35,681 bases of DNA from CAG-390 sp045531455 (GTDB lineage: Bacteria; Bacillota; Clostridia; Oscillospirales; CAG-272): assembly GCA_045531455.1 (NCBI GenBank), contig JAZSEA010000087.1, forward strand, positions 1-35,681. The letters run 5' to 3'. Of this stretch, positions 7,266 to 14,193 are shown one piece after another. Below the pieces are notes generated by a model. That model was not told where the DNA came from and ran no database searches. It was given only the letters and a program-made list of their open reading frames with translations. The position numbers were made by a program, and so were the translations under genes. Position 1 is the stretch's first letter. The number at the start of each line of letters is the position of its first letter.

Positions 7266-7400
7266 AAGGAGCAAAAATTTCCCGCGAGGGGAAATTTTAC
7301 TCCTTCCAAACGGTCACCGAGGGCGGCGACCGTTTGAAGCACAATCGGGGCGTTGCCCCGTACCCCACAAGAGAAACTTTTTTTGAAAAAAAGTTTCTCT
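7266..7400. repeat. Composite hairpin repeat region
   Basis: Four hairpins lie in a row: AAGGAG...CTCCTT with A/T-rich inner arms (7266-7305), AAACGGTC/GACCGTTT (7308-7335), CGGGGCGTTGCCCCG (7346-7360) and AGAGAAACTTTTTTTGAAAA-type (7370-7400). No gene is visible in 7200-7440. The third and fourth hairpins look like a dispersed intergenic repeat; a related AACTTTTTCAAGAAGTT piece occurs at 19440. Confidence 0.6.
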
Positions 7401-7437
7401 TGACTCTTCAAAAAACTTTCCGCTTTATTTAAATGAA

Positions 7438-7503
7438 AATTTCCGCCCTTTCGGGCGGAAATTCACCTTCCACTAGTCACTTTTACTGTCACTAGTCACT
7501 AAT
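7438..7503 (-). repeat. Solo half-cassette behind the pepF stop codon
   Basis: Read on the minus strand: stop codon, then 7-nt units of a different flavour (CACTAGT/CACTTTT/CACTAAT on the plus strand, 7471-7503), then the hairpin AATTTCCGCCC/GGGCGGAAATT (7438-7448/7453-7463) with the flanking sequence GGAAATTTTCATTTAAAT. This matches the type 1 half of the four-helix-bundle cassettes. It may serve as the pepF terminator. Confidence 0.6.
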
Positions 7504-9287
7504 TAAATCAGTTTCGCAAGCTCATCGACGGTCTCGTCGAAGATCTTCATTGCGCTGCGGACGGTATCGGGCTTCGTCAGGTCTACGCCCGCGATCTTGA
7601 GCTCCTCGAGCGGATAATCCGAGCCGCCCGTGCTGAGGAACTTGAGATAATCCGAGGGATCGCCGCCCTCCGCGATCTTGCCCGCGATGGCAACAGCGGA
7701 GCAGAAGCCCGTCGAGTACTGGTAAACGTAGAACGCGCGGTAGAAATGGGGGATGTACGCCCACTCGTACTGCATAATATCGTTGATCTCCGCGCCCTCA
7801 TAGTACTTCGAGATAAGTGCCTTATAAACTGCGGAGAGTGCCTGCGCGGTCAGGGGCTTGCCCGCCTCGCACATTGCGTGAGACTCGCGCTCGAATTCGG
7901 CAAAGAGGGTCTGACGGAGAACCGTCGTACGGAAGCCCTCAAGGAAGTGGTTGAGGATGTACGCGCGCTTCTTCGGGTCGGTCTCGGTCTTAAGGAGATA
8001 CTTGGTCAGAAGGACTTCGTTTACAGTCGATGCGACCTCGGCTACCATAATGCGGTAGTCGTGGTTGACGTAATCCTGCGCCTCGCTCGAGAAATAGGAG
8101 TGCATAGCGTGTCCGAGCTCGTGCGCGAGGGTGAATGCGTCGTCGAGAGTATCGGTGTAGTTGAGCATTACGTAGGGATGAACGCCGTAAACGCCCGCGG
8201 AGAACGCGCCCGTGCTCTTGCCCTTGTTCTCATAAACGTCGATCCAATGGTTGTTGTACGCCTCGTCGAGGAGTGCCTGGTATCTTTCGCCGAGAGGTGC
8301 GCAGGCAGCCTTGACAAGCTCCTTCGCGTTCTCATAGGGCAGAGTCTCGGCAACGCCCTCGACCATCGGAACGTAGAGATCGAACATATCGACCTTCTCC
8401 TTCTTCATAGCCTTTGCGCGGAGATCGAGATACTTCTTCATCGTCGGCAGAGCCGCGTGGATCTCGTCGATGAGGTTATCGTAGACGGAAAGAGGTACGT
8501 TGCCCGAGGAGAGAGCCGCCTCGCGTGCGGACGCATATCCGCGAGCCTTTGCGCGAAAGCAATCGAACTTGACCGATCCGCCGTAGGTTGCCGCGATGGT
8601 GTTGATGAACTTCTTGTAGGTGCCGAACATCTTCCCGAAAGCGTCCTCGCGTACTGCGCGGCACTCGCTCTCGCGGTAAACGCCAAAGTTTCCGCCGGTG
8701 AGGGGGAGCTCCTCGCCATTCTCGCCGATGACGTTCGGGAATTCCATATCAACGCCCGTGAGCATATCGTATGCCTCTCCGGGTGCGCTTGCGCCCTCGC
8801 TCATACCCGCAAGGAGTGCCTCGCTCTTTTCGTCGAGAACGTGCTCAGCCGAGCGGATGAGATCGGTGATGGTGAAGCGGTATTTTTCGAGTCTCGGGCA
8901 GGAATCGAGATAGGAAAGAAGAGTCTCCTTGCCCGCGGAGAGCATTTCGGGGTCTGCATAGGAGATCGCTGTGCTGAACTTGACGTAAAGGCTCATTGCG
9001 ATCGCGGACATTTCCTGATACTCGGGATCCGAGTTGTCTGCTTCCTTATGAAGGAATGCGTAGCTGTATGCCTTCTCAAACTTCTCGGAAACGCCGTAGA
9101 TAGCGTCGAGACCGTCCGCGAGAGCCTCTGCAGATGCGGTCAGCTTGCCCTTGAAGGATGCGGCAACCCCGATCGCCTGCTCGGCGTCCTTGAGTGCGGC
9201 TTCCCAGTCAGCCTTGGTGGCATAAATGTGTGTAAAATCCCACATAAATTCGGGATTCATATCTTTTCTCTGTTTAGGTTCGGTCAT
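7503..9287 (-). CDS. pepF: Oligoendopeptidase F (M3B metallopeptidase)
   Basis: A 594-residue cytoplasmic zinc peptidase, the usual PepF length. The HEXXH zinc motif is HELGHAMHSYF beginning at His389, close to its place in characterised PepF. The downstream conserved segment with VAEVASTVNEVLL, supplying the third ligand Glu, and the C-terminal YQYSTGFCSAVAIA region are present. The family cleaves short peptides of about 7-17 residues in peptide turnover. I chose the ATG at 9287 because of GGAGGTG upstream; the open frame extends 20 codons further without a site. It is monocistronic with its own promoter. No unusual features except the heptamer array beginning at its stop codon. Confidence 0.95.
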   Translation of the reverse strand: MTEPKQRKDMNPEFMWDFTHIYATKADWEAALKDAEQAIGVAASFKGKLTASAEALADGLDAIYGVSEKFEKAYSYAFLHKEADNSDPEYQEMSAIAMSLYVKFSTAISYADPEMLSAGKETLLSYLDSCPRLEKYRFTITDLIRSAEHVLDEKSEALLAGMSEGASAPGEAYDMLTGVDMEFPNVIGENGEELPLTGGNFGVYRESECRAVREDAFGKMFGTYKKFINTIAATYGGSVKFDCFRAKARGYASAREAALSSGNVPLSVYDNLIDEIHAALPTMKKYLDLRAKAMKKEKVDMFDLYVPMVEGVAETLPYENAKELVKAACAPLGERYQALLDEAYNNHWIDVYENKGKSTGAFSAGVYGVHPYVMLNYTDTLDDAFTLAHELGHAMHSYFSSEAQDYVNHDYRIMVAEVASTVNEVLLTKYLLKTETDPKKRAYILNHFLEGFRTTVLRQTLFAEFERESHAMCEAGKPLTAQALSAVYKALISKYYEGAEINDIMQYEWAYIPHFYRAFYVYQYSTGFCSAVAIAGKIAEGGDPSDYLKFLSTGGSDYPLEELKIAGVDLTKPDTVRSAMKIFDETVDELAKLI

Positions 9288-9318
9288 AATAACACCTCCG
9301 ATTAAATAATACACAACT

Positions 9319-9347
9319 ATTATATCAAATTCACAAGCGGATTGCAA
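9319..9347 (-). promoter_or_regulatory. pepF promoter
   Basis: Minus strand TTGCAA (9342-9347), 17 bp, TATAAT (9319-9324), about 30 bp upstream of the pepF start. Confidence 0.65.
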
Positions 9348-9400
9348 GGGATTTTTGATTTTGATACCGACTTTTTTGCAGTATTATTATATTAGGTAAG

Positions 9401-9437
9401 AAAAAATGTGGCTGAGCCACGGTTAATGACTCAGCCA
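9401..9437 (-). terminator. Terminator of the secreted anchored protein gene
   Basis: Stem TGGCTGAG/CTCAGCCA (9409-9416/9430-9437). On the minus strand the second arm is followed by CATTTTTTC. Confidence 0.7.
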
Positions 9438-9453
9438 AAAAATGATTTAATAA

Positions 9454-10458
9454 TTATTTTCTCTTCTTGCGAGCGATGACGGGCATTGCTGCGGCAAGAA
9501 TGATGAGTGCGGGCAGAGAGATGAGCGAAGCGCAGCCCTTCTTTTCGGCGGGAGCCTCGGTCTGCTCGGGTCTGATGTCAACAACGGGAGCTGTCTTGGT
9601 CGACTCGGGAGCATCGGGAGCATCGGTTGCCTCGGGAGCATCGGTCTTCTCTTCCTCGGTGGTCTCGGGGGCATCGGTAACCTCGGGAGCCTCGGTGGGT
9701 TCGGGAGCGGTTGTGGGATCGGGATATACTACCTCGCCGAAGGAGAGTCCCTTAACAACGTAGCAGTCGCTGACGGTAGTGATCTGATCGGAGTAGTAAA
9801 CGTAGAAGAAGAGTCCGAGAACGTCAGCGTTGAAGAACTCGATCTCGCCTTCCTGCGACTGGTCCATCTTGTACCATTCGCCCGCGTTGGTCTTGATGTA
9901 GTATGCAAGGCTGGTATCAACGCCGTTTACCTCAAGTGCGAACTCCTGAACGCAGATAGAGCCTTCCACGAGAGTGGGAACGTCTACGCCGAGGGTCTCA
10001 TAGTAGAGATAATCGTGGCCGATGAGCGAGCTACCCTTGTTCATGAGCTTGGTGTGGGCGGGGTAACCGTACATACCGTATACGGAATCGGGATATATAC
10101 CGATAGCGGACTTGGTGGAACGGGTTAAGGTGAAGTAAATGGTGTAGCAGGTGCGCTCGTTGAGGGGAAGGGTCTCGATAAATCCGCCCCAATAGGACTT
10201 GGACTTATTGGTGCCAGAGGTCATGGTCATCGTGTTGGGATTGGTCGCGTCAACGGTAACAACGGGGTCACCGGAGAGGAATCCGGGCTCGTAAACGCCG
10301 GGCTCGCCGTTGAAGTTCGGCATGTACACGATGGTACCGTCGGGCTGAGCCTCGAGCCAAGCAAGAGGATCAACTTCAGCAGCACTTGCGGTGCTCATGG
10401 GAGCGATCGCCGCGATGATCATAATCATCGAAATGATCAGCGAAAGTGTTTTCTTCAT
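9454..10458 (-). CDS. Secreted protein with Pro/Thr/Glu-rich stalk and C-terminal membrane anchor
   Basis: A 334-residue exported protein: signal peptide (about 1-27, ending STASAA), a globular domain of about 210 residues that I do not recognise, a low-complexity stalk of PE/AP/EVTDAPE repeats (about 235-300), and a C-terminal tail of KKGCASLISL, a hydrophobic stretch and the basic end ARKKRK. The tail looks like a cell-surface anchoring signal: a Gly-Cys-containing motif, a membrane span and a positive end, but no LPxTG. Similar KKGC-type tails are common in Clostridia; how they are processed is not clear to me. It has its own promoter and terminator, so it is monocistronic. Substrate or partner unknown. 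Confidence 0.75.
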   Translation of the reverse strand: MKKTLSLIISMIMIIAAIAPMSTASAAEVDPLAWLEAQPDGTIVYMPNFNGEPGVYEPGFLSGDPVVTVDATNPNTMTMTSGTNKSKSYWGGFIETLPLNERTCYTIYFTLTRSTKSAIGIYPDSVYGMYGYPAHTKLMNKGSSLIGHDYLYYETLGVDVPTLVEGSICVQEFALEVNGVDTSLAYYIKTNAGEWYKMDQSQEGEIEFFNADVLGLFFYVYYSDQITTVSDCYVVKGLSFGEVVYPDPTTAPEPTEAPEVTDAPETTEEEKTDAPEATDAPDAPESTKTAPVVDIRPEQTEAPAEKKGCASLISLPALIILAAAMPVIARKKRK

Positions 10459-10500
10459 GATAATTCTCCTTTTTTATCTTGATGATATTTGGATAGGTTA

Positions 10501-10529
10501 ATCATACCACATTTTAGCCGAATTGTCAA
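10501..10529 (-). promoter_or_regulatory. Promoter of the secreted anchored protein gene
   Basis: Minus strand TTGACA (10524-10529), 17 bp, TATGAT (10501-10506), about 40 bp upstream of the start. Confidence 0.7.
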
Positions 10530-10569
10530 TGGTATTTTGACGGTTAGTGAATAAAAATCAGATTATCAC

Positions 10570-10598
10570 TTGCATTTATCGTCAAAAAATAGTATAAT
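10570..10598 (+). promoter_or_regulatory. Promoter of the serine hydrolase gene
   Basis: TTGCAT (10570-10575), 17 bp, TATAAT (10593-10598), about 30 bp before the start. It is divergent from the promoter at 10501-10529. Confidence 0.65.
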
Positions 10599-10628
10599 AA
10601 TAAAAAATCCGATACGAGGTACAAGACT

Positions 10629-11477
10629 ATGAACGAGCTTCTTGAAAGACTTGACAGCATTGCCCGTGAGAACGGGATCAACACCTACAGAATCACGGTT
10701 TCCACCGCCGACGGCGACGAAACGCTCAAAAGACTCCCCGGCAATCCCTGCCAGAACTGCTACTCGGTCGCAAAATTCTTCTGCGTGACCGCGATCGGTA
10801 TGCTCTTCGACGAGGGCAAGCTTACCCCCGAGACCACGATCGCGGAGATCTTTGCCGACGAGCTTGCATCCTACGGCATCCCCGCCGAAAAATGGGCGAA
10901 CGTAACTCTCGACAACGTCATGCGCCACGAGATCGGATACGCCAAGGGCTTCCTTGACATCGACACCGAAAATATCACCAAATACCCGACCGACGATTTC
11001 CTCTTTCTCACTCTCGACCGCGAGCTCGTCTACGCGCCGGGTGAGCAGAGAGTCTACTCCGACGCCGCATACTACCTCATCTCCCGCGTCGTCACAAAGA
11101 TCTCGGGCGAGAAACTCGACGATTTCCTTATGGACCGGCTCTTTTCGAAGATCGGATGCCGCGAGGTCGCCTGGTCAAAATGTCCGCATAAATACCCCGT
11201 CGGTGCAACTGGCCTCTATATCCGCAGCGACGATATGGTCAAGCTCGGACGCATCTACCTTGACGGCGGACTCTGGCAGGGCGAGCGCATCGTCTCCGAG
11301 GAGTGGATCAAGATCGTACTCGAGCGCGGCTACGAGCTCCGAAAGATGGGACGCGGCTACTCGAAGGGCGGTATGAGAGGTCAGCGCCTCTACGTCAACT
11401 TCGACGAGAATATCGCCGTCGCCTGGCACTCCTTCGACCCCGAGGGAAAGCATAAGGCGATGTCGGATATACTGTAA
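10629..11477 (+). CDS. Serine hydrolase, beta-lactamase (class C)/penicillin-binding fold
   Basis: A 282-residue protein with the SxxK motif SVAK (Ser46, Lys49) and the second motif YSD (143-145), where YxN would be usual. The third motif (HTG/KTG) is poorly kept; WHSF near the C-terminus is the best candidate. It is shorter than most family members (330-400), and there is no signal peptide, so it is probably a cytoplasmic esterase- or peptidase-like enzyme rather than a true beta-lactamase. It has its own promoter. The stop codon is followed after 6 bp by the four-helix-bundle cassette (11484-12003), which fills the gap to convergent purE. Confidence 0.8.
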   Translation: MNELLERLDSIARENGINTYRITVSTADGDETLKRLPGNPCQNCYSVAKFFCVTAIGMLFDEGKLTPETTIAEIFADELASYGIPAEKWANVTLDNVMRHEIGYAKGFLDIDTENITKYPTDDFLFLTLDRELVYAPGEQRVYSDAAYYLISRVVTKISGEKLDDFLMDRLFSKIGCREVAWSKCPHKYPVGATGLYIRSDDMVKLGRIYLDGGLWQGERIVSEEWIKIVLERGYELRKMGRGYSKGGMRGQRLYVNFDENIAVAWHSFDPEGKHKAMSDIL

Positions 11478-11483
11478 AAAAGG

Positions 11484-12003
11484 GCAGAGTGCAGAATGCA
11501 GAATGCAGAGTTATGGAAATTTTTCGCTGAAGCGAAAAATAATTTTATAAAATTAATTTTTATTTTCTTCTTTCGAATTACAGATCGCAACTAAAATAGA
11601 AATTATTTCATTGATATCCGATTCCAAACTGGAATATTCTTTATCGCTTAAATAGTCTGTGGCGTGTAAAAGACGAATCCAATAGTATGTCTCATTTGCT
11701 TCTTTCAATGCGATTGCTATTTTGGCATAAAAATCAAGCTTAGACTGTCCTCTTTGAGACTCGCTGATATTTGCGCCAATGCTTGTTCCGCTTCTGAGAA
11801 GCTGTTTTGATAATACATACTCCTTCTTTTCTTCGCAAAGATACTGATATAGTTTTACAATTCTTATCGCAAAGTTAAAGCTCTTATCTTCGATAATCGA
11901 CTTTTTCACTATTTACCTCATTAATTTAAAATGAAAATTTCCGCAGCCGCAGGCAAGGAAATTATCCTTAACTCTGCACTCTGCTTTCTGCACTCTGCAC
12001 TCT
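11484..12003 (-). mobile_element. Cassette A: four-helix-bundle gene between inverted heptamer arrays
   Basis: The left end is GCAGAGT-GCAGAAT-GCAGAAT-GCAGAGT (11484-11511); the right end is the inverted array ACTCTGC-ACTCTGC-TTTCTGC-ACTCTGC-ACTCT (11971-12003). The arms pair with two mismatches over four units. Read in gene direction the order is array, type 1 hairpin (TTAAGGATAATTTCC...GGAAATTTTCATTT), gene, type 2 hairpin (TTTTTCGCTTCAGCGAAAAA), array. It starts 6 bp after the serine hydrolase stop and ends 8 bp from the purE stop. It encodes no transposase, so it would be a non-autonomous element. Mobility is inferred from copy number and ends. Confidence 0.65.
11553..11909 (-). CDS. Four-helix-bundle protein (23S rRNA IVS-protein family)
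   Basis: A 118-residue, all-helical protein. The conserved block LSKQLLRSGTSIGANISESQRG (about 33-54) and the pattern FYAKIAIALKEANETYYWIRLL are those of the four-helix-bundle/S23 family first known from intervening sequences in 23S rRNA and related to the Avd protein of diversity-generating retroelements. Translation starts at GTG (11907-11909) after GAGGT. It is about 70% identical by eye to the product of 20372-20722. The gene lies inside the inverted heptamer cassette, so it is probably the cassette's own cargo rather than a host gene. The biochemical role of the family is not settled; nucleic-acid binding is plausible for the basic bundle. Confidence 0.85.
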   Translation of the reverse strand: MKKSIIEDKSFNFAIRIVKLYQYLCEEKKEYVLSKQLLRSGTSIGANISESQRGQSKLDFYAKIAIALKEANETYYWIRLLHATDYLSDKEYSSLESDINEIISILVAICNSKEENKN

Positions 12004-12011
12004 TTTCCCGC

Positions 12012-12506
12012 TCAATTGAATCTCTCTGCTACCGCTTTATCTTTAGCGATAACTCCCTCGTACTGCGCCTGACGGTGTGCCTTGAGGCGGGCGTCGAGCT
12101 CGGGGTCAGAGAGTGCGAGGATCTGTGCTGCAAGCAAAGCGGCATTGACGCCTCCGTCGATCGCAACAGTAGCTACAGGGATACCTCCGGGCATCTGTAC
12201 TGTGGACAGAAGGGCTTCAATGCCGCCTAAATTGGTAGATTTACAAGGAATTCCGATAACGGGAAGAGTAGTGCGTGCAGCAATTGCGCCCGCAAGGTGA
12301 GCAGCCATTCCGGCAGCCGCGATAATGACACCTATTCCTCTTTCCTGTGCCGACATGGCATACTGCGCCGCCTCGTCGGGGGTGCGGTGTGCAGAGTAGA
12401 CGTGCACCTCGAATCCGATTCCGAGCGCACTCAGGGTATTCGTTGCTTTTTCAATAACGGGAAGATCGCTGTCGCTTCCCATAACGATACCGACTTTGTA
12501 CTTCAT
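12012..12506 (-). CDS. purE: N5-carboxyaminoimidazole ribonucleotide mutase
   Basis: A 164-residue class I PurE of normal length. It has the N-terminal GIVMGSDSDLP (6-16), the catalytic SAHRTP loop with His40, and the IAAAGMAAHLAG segment. It moves the carboxyl group of N5-CAIR to give CAIR in de novo purine synthesis, as an octamer in the cytoplasm. It is usually next to purK or other pur genes; here it stands alone, divergent from the pyrimidine cluster with which it shares the intergenic space. It has its own promoter. No purine riboswitch-like leader is visible; the leader is short and A/T-rich. Cassette A ends 8 bp beyond its stop. Confidence 0.95.
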   Translation of the reverse strand: MKYKVGIVMGSDSDLPVIEKATNTLSALGIGFEVHVYSAHRTPDEAAQYAMSAQERGIGVIIAAAGMAAHLAGAIAARTTLPVIGIPCKSTNLGGIEALLSTVQMPGGIPVATVAIDGGVNAALLAAQILALSDPELDARLKAHRQAQYEGVIAKDKAVAERFN

Positions 12507-12541
12507 TTTTTACCTCACAAAAAATAAAAAATATATATTTA

Positions 12542-12570
12542 ATTATACTACATATGAATGATAAAGTCAA
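12542..12570 (-). promoter_or_regulatory. purE promoter
   Basis: Minus strand TTGACT (12565-12570), 17 bp, TATAAT (12542-12547). The leader is about 30 nt, too short for a riboswitch. Confidence 0.8.
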
Positions 12571-12684
12571 GAAAAAAAGGACAATAAATATAAAAATACT
12601 ACAGAGAATTTTGCGACTGAAAACGACTTTTCTATATGCAAAGTGACAATTCGGAGAAAGAAGAAAAAAACTTTGATTTTTCTC

Positions 12685-12713
12685 TTGACTAAAAGTAAAA
12701 AATAAGATATAAT
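12685..12713 (+). promoter_or_regulatory. Promoter of the pyrimidine cluster (pyrC)
   Basis: TTGACT (12685-12690), 17 bp, TATAAT (12708-12713). The start point would be near 12720, only about 28 nt before the ATG, so there is no room for a PyrR-type attenuator before pyrC. Confidence 0.8.
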
Positions 12714-12747
12714 ATTATGATAGTAAATATGTTTTGGAGGCAGACTG

Positions 12748-13947
12748 ATGAAGTATTTCGGCAAGGTAAAATTCATGGGTCCCGTTGATCCTTCCACGGT
12801 CGACGGCTGTGTTTCCGTTTCTGATTTTTCCGATAAGGATAATATCGTCATTTTTCCCGGCTTTTGTGACGTGCATGTGCATTTCCGTGAGCCGGGCTTT
12901 TCATATAAAGAGACGGTAAAGAGCGGATCGGGAGCGGCGGCACACGGCGGTTACACGACGGTCTGTACAATGCCGAATCTGAATCCCGTGCCCGACAGTG
13001 TTGAAAATCTCGCACTCCAGCTCGATATCATCAAGCGCGACGCATCGGTTGAGGTCATCCCCTACGGTGCGATCACAGTTGGCGAAAAGGGCGAGGAGCT
13101 TGCCGATCTCGCGGGAATGGCGGAAAACGTCGCAGGCTTTTCGGACGACGGACGCGGAGTCCAGAGCGACGAAATGATGGAAGACGCGATGAGAACGGCA
13201 AAATCGCTCGGCAAGCTGATCGTAGCGCATTGCGAGGTCAATTCGCTTCTTCGCGGCGGATATATCCACGACGGCGAGTATGCGAAGGCACACGGACACC
13301 GCGGAATCTGTTCCGAGAGCGAGTATGCGCAGATCGCGCGCGATCTTGAGCTTGTCGCGAAGACGGGATGCGCGTATCACATCTGCCACATTTCGGCAAA
13401 GGAGAGCGTTGAGCTTCTCCGTCAGGCAAAAAAGAGCGGACTCGACGTTTCGGGCGAGACGGGACCGCATTATCTTATAATGGATGACTCCGACCTTCGT
13501 GAAGAGGGAAGATTCAAGATGAATCCCCCGCTCCGCGCGGCATCCGACCGTGAAGCTTTGATCGAGGGCATCCTCGACGGCACGCTCGAGATGATCGCCA
13601 CCGACCACGCGCCCCACTCGGCGGAAGAGAAGAGCCGCGGACTCGAGGGCAGCCCCTTCGGCATCGTCGGACTCGACTTCGCGTTCCCCTGGATGTACAC
13701 GAAGCTTGTAAAGACGGGCATCATCCCGCTCGAAAAGCTTATTGATTGCCTTTCCACCAACCCGAGAAAACGTTTCGGTCTCCCCCTCGGCAAATCCTTC
13801 AGCGTATGGGATCTCGACGCGGAGATCACGGTTGACGAAAACTTTATTCAGTCGCAGGGCAAGGCAACGCCGATTCTCGGAGAGAAGCTGATCGGCAAGA
13901 ACCTCTTGACGGTTTGCGGAGGCAGAGTTGTTTGGGAAAGCAGATAA
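12748..13947 (+). CDS. pyrC: Dihydroorotase
   Basis: A 399-residue amidohydrolase that closes carbamoyl-aspartate to dihydroorotate (step 3 of UMP synthesis). The metal-binding DVHVHFREPG is at 41-50 (His43, His45), and the C-terminal metal/catalytic motif is IATDHAPHS. This is the class I, Bacillus-like type. It is slightly shorter than usual (about 425) because the N-terminal strands before the metal motif are compact. The start has GGAGG at good spacing behind a strong promoter. It is the first gene of the cluster. A gene-less heptamer cassette begins 3 bp after its stop and separates it from carB. Confidence 0.95.
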   Translation: MKYFGKVKFMGPVDPSTVDGCVSVSDFSDKDNIVIFPGFCDVHVHFREPGFSYKETVKSGSGAAAHGGYTTVCTMPNLNPVPDSVENLALQLDIIKRDASVEVIPYGAITVGEKGEELADLAGMAENVAGFSDDGRGVQSDEMMEDAMRTAKSLGKLIVAHCEVNSLLRGGYIHDGEYAKAHGHRGICSESEYAQIARDLELVAKTGCAYHICHISAKESVELLRQAKKSGLDVSGETGPHYLIMDDSDLREEGRFKMNPPLRAASDREALIEGILDGTLEMIATDHAPHSAEEKSRGLEGSPFGIVGLDFAFPWMYTKLVKTGIIPLEKLIDCLSTNPRKRFGLPLGKSFSVWDLDAEITVDENFIQSQGKATPILGEKLIGKNLLTVCGGRVVWESR

Positions 13948-13949
13948 AT

Positions 13950-14138
13950 GCAGAATGCAAAATGCAAAATTAATGAAAATTTTCGTCGCTTGCGGCGCCG
14001 AAAATTATTTCATTTAACTTAATCTTGCTTTGATAATTCCTCATTTTGCATTCAACTCTGTTTTTCAATAAAAAATACTTTTCGCTTCGCGAAAAGTTAC
14101 CGAATTTTGCATTTTGCATTTTGCATTCTGCATTCTGC
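13950..14138 (+). mobile_element. Cassette C: gene-less heptamer cassette between pyrC and carB
   Basis: The left array is GCAGAAT-GCAAAAT-GCAAAAT (13950-13970) and the inverted right array ATTTTGC x3 then ATTCTGC x2 (14104-14138). Three units pair perfectly, with this cassette's own A-rich variant in both arms. Between them are a type 1-like hairpin (GAAAATTTTCG...CGAAAATTATTTC) and a type 2 hairpin (ACTTTTCGCTTCGCGAAAAGT) but no open frame. It looks like an internal deletion derivative of the cassettes at 11.5 and 20.3 kb, lying inside the operon. Confidence 0.65.
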
Positions 14139-14193
14139 GAGCTGCATCTTATCAATTTGATTGAATTTATGATTAAAATACAGGAGAAAAAAC

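Noticed and set aside
11484..12003. CRISPR array (short tandem units)
   Set aside because: The units are 7 nt with no spacers, occur as inverted pairs, and no cas genes are present.
12507..12541. Purine riboswitch before purE
   Set aside because: The leader is about 30 nt and A/T-rich; an aptamer cannot fit.
12714..12747. PyrR attenuator or uracil-sensing leader before pyrC
   Set aside because: The promoter leaves only about 28 nt of leader, with no hairpin or terminator.
13948..14193. A missing or degraded carA between pyrC and carB
   Set aside because: The 246-bp gap holds only the gene-less cassette and the carB ribosome site; no CarA-like reading frame remains in any frame.
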